27,228 bases of DNA. It comes from Pseudomonadota bacterium. GTDB taxonomy: Bacteria > Pseudomonadota > Alphaproteobacteria > Rhizobiales > Devosiaceae. Shown here piece after piece: positions 7,201 through 13,003 of this stretch. The position numbers and the translations under genes are program-made. How positions within the stretch are numbered: position 1 is the stretch's first letter; each line of letters opens with the position of its first letter. The notes beneath the pieces were generated by a model. The model saw only the letters and a program-made list of their open reading frames with translations. It ran no database searches and was not told the origin of the DNA. The stretch is taken from contig JAEWLC010000041.1 of assembly GCA_023393475.1 (NCBI GenBank), positions 1 to 27,228 of the forward strand. The letters run 5' to 3'.

Positions 7201-7927
7201 TCCGCAGGCTCCGGCGGCGATCAACGGAGTGACGGACCTGCTGGAGATGCAGCCGGAGCAGTTGACGGCGCTGATCGAGGAGAAGCTCAACGGCGGACCA
7301 TTCGTCAGCCCAGGTACGGGCGGCAACTTCACCGTCGCGGGTGGCGTGCTGCGCAGCCCGAACCTCTCGATCGAAGGCGAGGGCGGGCAACTGTTCGGCG
7401 GTGGATCGATCCGGCTGGGGGATCTGGGGATCACCGGCAACTATGCGCTCACGCCCACGGCGATCACGCCCGCCGCGGTGTCGGAGACCGGTGCGGCGCG
7501 GATCGTGACGCGGCTATCGGGGCGGCTTGATGCGCCTGAGCGGGTGTTCGACGTATCGGGCTTGGTCGACGCCATCATGGTCCGGGCCTACGAGGCGGAG
7601 GTGGCGCGGCTCGAGAAGCTGAGGGCCGAGGACGAGGCGCGCAAGCAGGCTGCCGAGGCGGAGGCCGCCCGACTGGCTGCGGAAGAAGCCGCTCGCAAGG
7701 CGGCGGCTGATGAAGCAGCTCGAAAGGCGGCAGAGGAGGCTGCGGCCAAGAAGGCGGCTGAGGACGCTGCTGCCCTCAAGGCAGCCGACGAAGCTGCGGC
7801 GAAGAAGGCTGCCGAGGATGAAGCGGCCAAGAAGGCCGCAGCGGACGCCGCTGCCGAGGAAGAGGCGATCAAGAAGGCGCTCGAGGAGTTCAACAACAGG
7901 CCGATGGATATCGGCTTCGGCAACTAG
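4241..7927 (+). CDS. AsmA-family envelope protein with Ala/Lys/Glu-rich tail
   Basis: A 1228-residue protein. Residues about 8-33 (LNRLFIIFGVVAILAIAAAF) form one membrane anchor, followed by the AsmA N-terminal segment (VPSFIPWGQYRDRLADIAGE) and a long beta-rich periplasmic body of repeated strands. The conserved C-terminal AsmA region lies at about residues 930-1100 (GRFDGTGGSVAGILAAMTGE). AsmA-like proteins are thought to bridge the inner and outer membranes and to move or organise lipids. Residues about 1115-1212 are a long AAEEAARKAA-type helix, unusual for the family, ending NNRPMDIGFGN. The start is uncertain: GTG 4241 has no Shine-Dalgarno, and GTG 4262, giving MLNRLFII, looks more like the usual N terminus. 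The stop shares a CTAG with the convergent gene. Confidence 0.93.
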   Translation: MRRFSGPVLNRLFIIFGVVAILAIAAAFVVPSFIPWGQYRDRLADIAGEALGTPVRIEGDVSFSLLPQPQLRLSKVSAGPEGAPNLMVQGVEAEFSLVDFLRDKYHVTRLELESPTVTINVAPDGGVDTGLALAETVKSNISIANAVITGGTVLLNDGRTGENYRATDIAGDIRLEALRGPFAFQGTGAVGGRGYALRLATGAFDADGVGTLSVNLRPVDNAFTLAAEGTLSTGLAPAFSGSVIWRQPPPKPAEGTSADAGQGDLALTSKVEATPARVLLSDYVVIPDENRATTRLLGAADVTLGQGMSFNAVVSGGVLALPPRDATAEQAAEPYELLRLLRELPLPAVPGIPGTIGMDIAELDLRNFALRNVRLDARAHDDGWTVTRFSGALPGDTSVSLAGEVSMPAGRPEFAGRLTIASQRLDALSTLWRKPAEGNPLFGMAGALEARVDLVGDTLSLSDAHIDIEGEKRSFSAQIGLGARDLHLSANLGSLDAERSVALVALLPDLTNDVAFAASFSKGEFDLAADAMTIGGLDGRGLAVAGSWDGGVLVLDRLSAVDLGGVSFDTKLTAFGSLMKPELSGSGTISAASADAPGVQWLYRALRTSPAMAQFLAASFPAEISVRLDAPTGDGAQSLSATGELAASSIKAEAEVGAGFLRALSGPVKVRIDLNSADAAAMTAQLGLGDTPLFAEGLPVHLVAVIDGNVANSLETTVRVEGGEDALGFSGNMLVTNPAAFSGKGTLKAKLTDPSVLAAWLGAGGISLPTLSGSGTLAFDGTNNVTLTGISGKSGEAEFAGNLTLADKGAGRSLTGALELGLVDVGGVLQTLTGPAALLTGAGQWPDGPLWSGDTPRTTSGRVAMTTAGLDVGGREVARDLRFDLDWDKTTVRLRNASASVGEGKVGLELAVCCAGPLADKQVTGRISLAGVPIDGIAPAVVADALDGSIDASGRFDGTGGSVAGILAAMTGEGTYSVKNLRIERLDPQAPAAINGVTDLLEMQPEQLTALIEEKLNGGPFVSPGTGGNFTVAGGVLRSPNLSIEGEGGQLFGGGSIRLGDLGITGNYALTPTAITPAAVSETGAARIVTRLSGRLDAPERVFDVSGLVDAIMVRAYEAEVARLEKLRAEDEARKQAAEAEAARLAAEEAARKAAADEAARKAAEEAAAKKAAEDAAALKAADEAAAKKAAEDEAAKKAAADAAAEEEAIKKALEEFNNRPMDIGFGN

Positions 7928-8133
7928 CCTCGCCGGTCGCGATACCACGCCAGCACCGTCAACCGCACGGCTGAGCTGAGGTTGGCGACCTCGCGCTGCT
8001 CGTCGATCTCACCAATGAGGGCTGCGAGGGACGTTTCGCGGCTTGCCGCTATCGCCTCGAGGCCAGCCCAGAACTCGGGCTCTATGGCTATGCTGGTGCG
8101 ATGCCCCGCGATGGTCAGCGAGCGCTTCTCCAC
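7924..8133 (-). CDS. Ribbon-helix-helix domain protein
   Basis: A 69-residue protein: MEKRSLTIAGHRTSIAIEPE, then a helical part (FWAGLEAIAASRETSLAALIGEID) that matches the alphaproteobacterial RHH_4-type ribbon-helix-helix domain. The strand RSLTIAGHRTSIAIE would insert into the DNA major groove of a dimer. It starts 7 bases after the sspB stop on the same strand, so the two form an operon. Its target is unknown. Its TAG stop overlaps that of the AsmA-like gene on the opposite strand. Confidence 0.88.
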   Translation of the reverse strand: MEKRSLTIAGHRTSIAIEPEFWAGLEAIAASRETSLAALIGEIDEQREVANLSSAVRLTVLAWYRDRRG

Positions 8134-8140
8134 CGCGCGA

Positions 8141-8629
8141 TCACTTCTTGCGGAAACTGTCGAGGCTCACGACCTTCTCACCCTGGGTCTCAGGAGGAGC
8201 GGCCGGCTTGGTCGATGCCGGGGCGATCTCGCCGGCGACCGGATCCTCGGCCTCTCCTTCGACTTCGTCGGTGCGTTCGACGTCGAACTGCAGGCCGAAC
8301 TGGACGGAGGGATCGAAGAAGCCCTTGAGGGCAGAGAACGGGATAACCAGCACTTCGGGGCGGTTGTCGAACGAGAGTCCGACCTCGAAACCCGTCTCGG
8401 TGACCTTGAGGCCATCGAACTGGTTCTGCAGCACGATCGTCATTTCCTTGTCGTACTGTTCGAGGAGACGCTGGCTGAGCCGGACACCGGGCGCACGCGT
8501 GACGAAGGAAATGAAGAAGTGATGGTCGCCGGGAAGTCCGGTCCGCGCTACTTCCGACAGCACCTTGCGCACGACGCCGCGCAGCGCTTCCTGGGCCAGA
8601 ATGTCGTAGCGGATGAGGTCTTCGGCCAT
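8141..8629 (-). CDS. sspB: Alpha-type SspB, ClpXP adaptor for ssrA-tagged proteins
   Basis: SspB binds the peptide tag added by tmRNA and delivers stalled-ribosome products to the ClpXP protease in the cytosol. The 162-residue product starts MAEDLIRYDILAQEALRGVV and contains the tag-binding beta core (HHFFISFVTRAPGVRLSQRL, then EVLVIPFSALKGFFDPSVQF). An acidic Pro/Ala-rich linker leads to the C-terminal ClpX-docking tail VVSLDSFRKK. I chose ATG 8629 over the upstream in-frame ATG at 8698 because homology begins at MAEDLIRYD and AGGGAT precedes it. ssrA lies directly upstream on the same strand. Confidence 0.95.
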   Translation of the reverse strand: MAEDLIRYDILAQEALRGVVRKVLSEVARTGLPGDHHFFISFVTRAPGVRLSQRLLEQYDKEMTIVLQNQFDGLKVTETGFEVGLSFDNRPEVLVIPFSALKGFFDPSVQFGLQFDVERTDEVEGEAEDPVAGEIAPASTKPAAPPETQGEKVVSLDSFRKK

Positions 8630-8713
8630 TGGTATCCCTGACGTTCGGGGAATCCCCCCGTTGGCGACATATTCGCCGCCCAAGGGGGTACAATTCAAGG
8701 CAAAAGGGGAGCC

Positions 8714-8734
8714 GTCGCCGATTGTTCGGTCAAC
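8714..8734 (-). terminator. Possible weak terminator or 3' hairpin after ssrA
   Basis: On the minus strand GTTG-A-CCGA pairs with TCGG-CGAC around an ACAA loop (one bulge, one G-U pair), followed after a short C-rich stretch by TTTT. It lies between the tmRNA coding piece and sspB. It could end ssrA transcription partly and allow read-through into sspB. The call is weak. Confidence 0.35.
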
Positions 8735-8744
8735 TTGTCGCGGA

Positions 8745-9069
8745 AGGGGGGAAGGTGCAGGCTTCTGTTGCCAGGTGCCTGCGAACCCCGCCTGCCGGAC
8801 TGCTAGGCCCGGAGGACTTTTAGTTCAGGTGCCGGCGCCGCATTACGCAGCGACAGCAACCTTAGCATAGTTGTCGTTGGCAACTATTAGGATGGCCCGA
8901 TATCGGTGGTACCATGCCGAGCAAAAGTCTAACCTTTACGCCCTTGTCGATCCTGTTTCGTCCCCAGACAGCCCGCCACGACGGGGAGGTTTGGTGGAGA
9001 CGCCGGGCACTGCCCCCGGGTCCAATGGGTTTATTACGCTAGCCGTTTATCGCCATAGCCGTTGCCGGC
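8745..9069 (-). ncRNA. ssrA: Circularly permuted two-piece tmRNA (alphaproteobacterial ssrA)
   Basis: Read on the minus strand, the acceptor piece comes first (about 9069-8992). Its T stem CCGGG/CCCGG with loop GGCAGTG is followed by CGTCTCC, discriminator A and an encoded CCA ending at 8992. A 26-base intervening segment (8991-8966) follows, to be removed by processing. The coding piece then starts at 8965 with GGGGACG AAACAGGATCGAC. GGGGACG pairs with CGTCTCC over 7 bp with a G-U third pair, the alanyl-tRNA synthetase identity element. The tag frame is at 8881-8843. The 3' end is set just beyond the GCAGGC/GCCTGC hairpin at 8757-8782 and is approximate. tmRNA rescues stalled ribosomes; the adjacent sspB acts on its tag. 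Confidence 0.93.
8843..8881 (-). other. tmRNA tag reading frame, ANDNYAKVAVAA-stop
   Basis: The resume codon is GCC at 8881-8879, preceded by ATAGTT as in other tmRNAs, and the frame reads ANDNYAKVAVAA followed by TAA at 8845-8843. With the alanine carried by the tRNA-like part the full tag would be AANDNYAKVAVAA. The AANDN start matches the part read by SspB, and the final VAA resembles the C-terminal ClpX recognition signal. Confidence 0.93.
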
Positions 9070-9075
9070 AACACC

Positions 9076-9104
9076 TATATAGGAGCGTTGGCGTGTCGAT
9101 GCAA
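9076..9104 (-). promoter_or_regulatory. Promoter of ssrA
   Basis: On the minus strand a -35 TTGCAT (9104-9099) and a -10 TATATA (9081-9076) are separated by exactly 17 bases, a housekeeping sigma-70-type promoter. Transcription would begin near 9069, just before the acceptor piece of the tmRNA precursor. Confidence 0.75.
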
Positions 9105-9194
9105 ACGCCGCTGTGGACTGCCCGCAGCAAGGGCAGAATCGGCTAAGGTGACTTGGTATGCTGGCCGTTCGGGCCAATGCGACGGGAGTATCCA

Positions 9195-10169
9195 GTGAGC
9201 ACCGCCAGAGCAATGAGGCCAGCCGTCGCCGAGCGCGCCTGCGAGCATCCGGAGCAGCAGTATCTCGACCTGCTGCGGCGGGTCTGGGAGAGCGGTGACG
9301 AGCGTGGGGACCGTACGGGCGTGGGCACGCGTTCGGTGTTCGGCGCGACGGTTCGCTATTCGCTGCGCGACGATTCCGTGCCGCTGCTGACCACCAAGAA
9401 GGTGGCCTGGAAGGTCGCGGCGCGGGAGATGCTGTGGTTCCTGACTGGGAACTCCAGCATCCGGCCGCTGGTCGCGCAGGGTGTCCATATCTGGACTGAT
9501 TGGCCGCTGGCCAAATACAACAGGGCGACCGGCTCGGCGCTGACGCGTGACGAGTTCGAAGCGAAGATCGTTGCCGACGAGGCGTTTGCGGCGCAGTGGG
9601 GCGACCTGGGCCCGGTCTACGGTGTGCAGTGGACCAAGTGGGACAGCTACGCGCCGAGCACCGAGCATCCCGGCCTCTATGAGCGCGACCCCGACGGGAT
9701 CAACCAGATCGCGCGGCTTATCGACGGCTTGAAGCGCAACCCTAGCTCGCGGCGGCACATCTTTACGGGCTGGAACGTCGCGCATCTCGATGAGATGGCG
9801 CTGCCGCCATGCCACATGAACTACCAGTTCTACGTGAGCAACGGGGAGCTCTCCTGCATCCTATACCAGCGCAGCTGCGACCTCGGGCTCGGGTATGCGT
9901 TCAACGTGTTTTCGGCGGCGATGCTGACGCGGATGATCGCGCAGCAATGTGATCTCGGCGTGGGCGAGCTGGTGTGGAACGGCGGCGACGTGCATGCCTA
10001 CCTAAACCACGCGGACCTGGTTGAGCGGCAGCTGCAGCGGCAGCCGAGCGGCGATCCCAAGCTACGGATCACGCGCAAGCCTGCTAACATCTTCGACTAC
10101 CGGATCGAGGACTTCGAGGTTTACGACTACGAGCCGCAATCGCACATCTCGGCGCCGGTGGCTGTGTAG
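9195..10169 (+). CDS. thyA: Thymidylate synthase (long form)
   Basis: ThyA methylates dUMP to dTMP with methylene-tetrahydrofolate. Visible motifs are the N-terminal GDERGDRTGVGTRSVFGA, the arginine pair in NPSSRRHIFTGWN, the catalytic cysteine in ALPPCHMNYQFYV, and YQRSCDLGLGYAFNV for dUMP and folate binding. At 324 residues it is the long form, with an insertion of roughly 50 residues after IWTDWPLAKY as in the lactobacillus enzyme. GTG 9195 is the best start because GGGAG lies 6 bases before it; ATG 9213 has no good ribosome site. Its partner folA lies 14 kb downstream, beyond the sulfur block. It is divergent from ssrA. Confidence 0.97.
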   Translation: MSTARAMRPAVAERACEHPEQQYLDLLRRVWESGDERGDRTGVGTRSVFGATVRYSLRDDSVPLLTTKKVAWKVAAREMLWFLTGNSSIRPLVAQGVHIWTDWPLAKYNRATGSALTRDEFEAKIVADEAFAAQWGDLGPVYGVQWTKWDSYAPSTEHPGLYERDPDGINQIARLIDGLKRNPSSRRHIFTGWNVAHLDEMALPPCHMNYQFYVSNGELSCILYQRSCDLGLGYAFNVFSAAMLTRMIAQQCDLGVGELVWNGGDVHAYLNHADLVERQLQRQPSGDPKLRITRKPANIFDYRIEDFEVYDYEPQSHISAPVAV

Positions 10170-10192
10170 ACGTTCCACTCCGACCCCTACCT

Positions 10193-10217
10193 TTAGTCGA
10201 TAAGTTCAGTAGACTAA
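10193..10217. promoter_or_regulatory. Sulfur-block operator, copy A (old-yellow-enzyme gene)
   Basis: The core GTCGA-N9-TAGAC is at 10196-10214, flanked by TTA on the left and TAA on the right, so a 25-base inverted repeat matches itself at all but one arm position. It lies about 40 bases before ATG 10255. Matching sites occur before the Rrf2, tauA and permease genes. Confidence 0.7.
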
Positions 10218-10254
10218 GTTGCGGCTGGAGCGGCCATGCGCCTATCGTTGGTGC

Positions 10255-11370
10255 ATGAGCGAACACTCCCCGCTTTTCGAGCCCTTCCGCTTGGGCGACC
10301 TCAGCCTGCCGCATCGCATCGTCATGGCGCCGATGACCCGGCGACGGGCGATGGCGGGGAAGATTCCCAGCCCATTGGCCGCGACCTACTACGCGCAGCG
10401 GGCCGGGGCGGCTCTGATCATTTCCGAATCTACCGAAGTCGACCCTCTCAGTGTGGGCGAGACGCCGACGCGTCCCGGCATCTTCAACAACGCGCAGGTC
10501 GAGGGCTGGTCGAGGGTTACCAAGGCCGTCCACAAGGCCGGGGGACGCATCTTCCTTCAGCTTTCGCATATGGGGCGTTCGGCGTTGCCTGAGCACCTTG
10601 CCGGCGGCGGACCGCCCAAGGGGCCGTCTGCGATACGAGCCGAGGGTGTGCACTACACCGCCACGGGGCCGGTGCCGTTCGCGGAGCCGGTGGAGATGAC
10701 GACGCAGGAGGTGCGCGCCAGCATCCGCCACTATAGCGACGGCGCGGCGCGCGCGCGGGCGGCCGGCTTCGACGGGGTCGAACTGCATGGCGCCAATGGC
10801 TACCTGATCGACCAGTTCCTGCGTGACGGAACGAACCAGCGCACCGACAGCTACGGCGGCTCGGTGGACAACCGGTTCGGGTTCCTCGCCGAAATTCTCG
10901 AGCAGACGCTGGAGCATTGGCCCGCGCAGCGGGTGGGTGTGCGGCTATCGCCGACAAATCCCTTCCAGGGCATGTCGGACTCCGATCCGGTTCGGCACTT
11001 CGGCCGCTTTGCCGAGCGGCTGAACGACTATCGGCTGGCCTATCTGCATGTGGTCGAGTTTCCGCACCAGAAGCCCGACCGGCCGGAAGTCGCCCGCCAC
11101 CTTCGGGAGATCTTCGAGGGGCCGTTCATCGCTGCCGAGGGGTTTTCGCGGGAGGCCGGCGAGAAGTGGCTGCGCGAGGGCAGGGCGGACCTGGTTGCCT
11201 ATGGCAAGGATTTCCTCGCCAACCCGGACCTGGCCGAGCGGTGGTGGCAGGGAGCGCCGCTGAACGTGGCCGACAAGGCGACGTTCTACACGGCTGGCTC
11301 GAAGGGCTACATCGACTACCCGAAGCTAGTGGATACGCCGCTCGAGAACACGGTCGGCGTGGCGAAGTAG
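10255..11370 (+). CDS. Old-yellow-enzyme family NADH:flavin oxidoreductase
   Basis: A 371-residue FMN protein with the (beta/alpha)8 fold that reduces activated alkenes or related electrophiles with NAD(P)H. Visible motifs are PHRIVMAPMTRRRA at the N terminus, the substrate-binding pair in VELHGANGYLIDQFL (His-x-x-Asn, then Tyr), the signature NQRTDSYGGSVDNRFGF, and the phosphate-binding C-terminal EGFSREAGEKWL with DLVAYGKDFLANPDL. Start ATG 10255 (MSEHSPLFEPF) fits family N termini; its ribosome site is weak. It carries the same upstream operator as the sulfur-uptake operons, so it is probably expressed with them. Its substrate is unknown. It overlaps the convergent FAD gene by 45 bases. 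Confidence 0.93.
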   Translation: MSEHSPLFEPFRLGDLSLPHRIVMAPMTRRRAMAGKIPSPLAATYYAQRAGAALIISESTEVDPLSVGETPTRPGIFNNAQVEGWSRVTKAVHKAGGRIFLQLSHMGRSALPEHLAGGGPPKGPSAIRAEGVHYTATGPVPFAEPVEMTTQEVRASIRHYSDGAARARAAGFDGVELHGANGYLIDQFLRDGTNQRTDSYGGSVDNRFGFLAEILEQTLEHWPAQRVGVRLSPTNPFQGMSDSDPVRHFGRFAERLNDYRLAYLHVVEFPHQKPDRPEVARHLREIFEGPFIAAEGFSREAGEKWLREGRADLVAYGKDFLANPDLAERWWQGAPLNVADKATFYTAGSKGYIDYPKLVDTPLENTVGVAK

Positions 11371-12228
11371 GCGCTCTGCCAACTCAGCACATTGCACCCG
11401 GATATCCGGGATTGCCTCTATCTCGAAGAACGTGCCGCGCGTGAGGGGCCCGATCGCGAAGAGCCGTTCGGCCGGCGTTCCGGTAGCCGACACGACCTGG
11501 CAGGTTTCGGTGACGTCGAGGCCGATATGCAGGCGGTCGGCACGGGCCGCTCCATCGGCGATCAACTGCCGGATGACCGGGTTGCTCGATTGCTCGACAT
11601 CGACGCTGACGCCGCCGCAATCGTAGACGCGCGTGACACGTAGGTTCTCGGTGTTGGCGGCACCCTTACGGCGGATGGTGGCGACGACGTCGGCCCCGTC
11701 GCGGCGGACGTCGAGGAACTTGCCAGCGATGAGTGTCACCTGCCCGGACGATACGGCATCGGCGAGGCGCTGGTGCAGGGGGGGCAGGCGGTGGCGGTGG
11801 ATGTTCCAGATTGGGCGGATGTGCTCGAGAAAGGCGACGCGATCGGCGTGTGACCAGTTCTGCCAGATGCGCTGGTTGAATGGTCGCATTGCATCGACCA
11901 CCGCACGCCAGTCGCTGCCGCGCGTGGCGGCTTCTTCGACCGTTTCGCGGACGAAGACGAAGCGGTTCGAGCCCTCCACTAGCCCGCGCTGCCTGAGCCA
12001 GCGCCAGAAGTGGTCTGGGTCGTCGGCGAACGCGCTCATGTTGGGCGCCGCGACGTTGAGGACGTGGTCCTGCTGGCGCGCAGAGTAGGCAATGCCGGCG
12101 CCGATCTCGGCCCGCTTCTCGATGAGTGTCACCCGCAGATCCATCGTGGGATCGCGCAGCAGATGGGCGGCTAGAAGTACGCCGCTGGCGCCACCTCCGA
12201 CGATGATGATCGACAGGCGCTGCGTCAT
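11326..12228 (-). pseudogene. FAD/NAD(P)-binding protein with apparent internal deletion
   Basis: The 300-residue product starts with a good FAD loop (LSIIIVGGGASGVLLAAHLL) and the family block LNVAAPNMSAFADDPDHFWRW, then jumps at residues about 90-95 into the C-terminal half (GSDWRAVVDAMRPFNQRIWQ, IRPIWNIHRHRLPP, FAIGPLTRGTFFEIEAIPDI). Members I know of this COG4529-type family are about 450-550 residues and have a second nucleotide-binding domain in between, which is absent here. The frame stays open, so it may be an in-frame deletion remnant or a short working variant. GAGGAGAT precedes ATG 12228. It follows the Rrf2 gene by 49 bases and is probably cotranscribed with it. Confidence 0.6.
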
Positions 12229-12277
12229 CGGGATCTCCTCCGCGGCAGGTGGGCCGCAGAGCCGACGACGCCCGAGA

Positions 12278-12724
12278 TCAGGCGGTGCGAAGCTCCAGCG
12301 GCAGGACGTCGCCATCCATGTCGCGCATCTGCGCCAGCGTGGTCTTGTCGAGCACTTCGGCAATGGCGTTGCGGACGTCGAGCATCATGTGGCGCACCTG
12401 GCAGGTCTCCACATCGCAGTCGTCGCAGGCTTCGTAGCGCGTGTGGCTGGCACAGGGGATGGGGGCGAGCGGGCCATCGAGCACGCGGACGATGGCCCCG
12501 ACCTTCACTTCCTCCGCCGGCCGGGCGAGGCGATAGCCACCGCCTTTGCCCTTGCGGCTCTGCACGATCCCGGCGTTGCGCAGCTCGCCGAGGATGGCAT
12601 CGAGGAATTTCTTGGGAATGTTGTTGGCTGCGGCCATTTCGGTGGCGAGCGCCAGCTGGCCCGGCGGCATCTGTGACATGTGCACGAGAGCCTTGAGTCC
12701 GTACTTCCCTTTGGCGGTGAGCAT
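12278..12724 (-). CDS. Rrf2-family transcriptional regulator with four-cysteine cluster
   Basis: A 148-residue regulator. The winged helix begins MLTAKGKYGLKALVHMSQMP, with a recognition region near NNIPKKFLDAILGELRNAG and the wing RKGKGGGYRLARP. Cysteines at about residues 91, 100, 103 and 108 (PCASHTRYEACDDCDVETC) lie where other Rrf2 proteins bind an iron-sulfur cluster. Relatives include IscR, NsrR, RirA and CymR, which sense Fe-S, NO, iron or cysteine supply. Its own promoter carries the palindrome shared with the three other promoters of the block, so I infer autoregulation and control of the sulfur genes. It is divergent from tauA. Confidence 0.93.
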   Translation of the reverse strand: MLTAKGKYGLKALVHMSQMPPGQLALATEMAAANNIPKKFLDAILGELRNAGIVQSRKGKGGGYRLARPAEEVKVGAIVRVLDGPLAPIPCASHTRYEACDDCDVETCQVRHMMLDVRNAIAEVLDKTTLAQMRDMDGDVLPLELRTA

Positions 12725-12759
12725 CGAAACGAAATTCCAACTTCAGCGACTACCCCGCT

Positions 12760-12784
12760 TATATGTTCTAGCAAGTTACTCGAC
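12760..12784 (-). promoter_or_regulatory. Sulfur-block operator, copy B, and promoter of the Rrf2 gene
   Basis: On the minus strand GTCGA-GTAACTTGC-TAGAA spans 12784-12766. It overlaps a likely promoter: -35 TTGTCG partly inside the left arm and, directly after the right arm, CATATAAG as the -10 region, with TATAAG 17 bases from the -35. A protein bound here would cover the promoter. The Rrf2 ATG is about 36 bases further on. Confidence 0.68.
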
Positions 12785-12927
12785 AAGCGATCAGTCTTGT
12801 CAGCCTTAGCGGATTGTGCGGCCGTGAGGGCGGCGCATCGCCCCGGACCGCTCGGCAAGCCGTGTTCTTCAAAGTGACGACGACGGAAATCCGTTCCGCT
12901 TCCTCGCAGCGCCGCGCAAGCACAAAT

Positions 12928-12954
12928 CTCGACTGATTTTATAGACCATATAGC
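12928..12954 (+). promoter_or_regulatory. Sulfur-block operator, copy C, and tauA promoter region
   Basis: CTCGA-CTGATTTTA-TAGAC at 12928-12946 matches the copies at 10196 and 12766 in nine of the ten arm bases of GTCGA/TAGAC. CATATAGC follows immediately as the probable -10, in the same register as copy B. The tauA ATG is 58 bases past the right arm. Confidence 0.65.
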
Positions 12955-13003
12955 ATTTGTTCCAGACAGAACTCGGGCGCGCCCGTTCACAAGGAAGAAA
13001 AGA

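Noticed and set aside
9061..9072. Perfect 12-base palindrome GTTGCCGGCAAC
   Set aside because: It lies at the start of the tmRNA precursor, next to the -10, and is best explained as part of the RNA's 5' end; alone it is too little to call an operator.
8871..9146. 91-residue plus-strand frame in the thyA upstream region
   Set aside because: It lies across the tmRNA gene and its promoter, has no ribosome site and no family resemblance.
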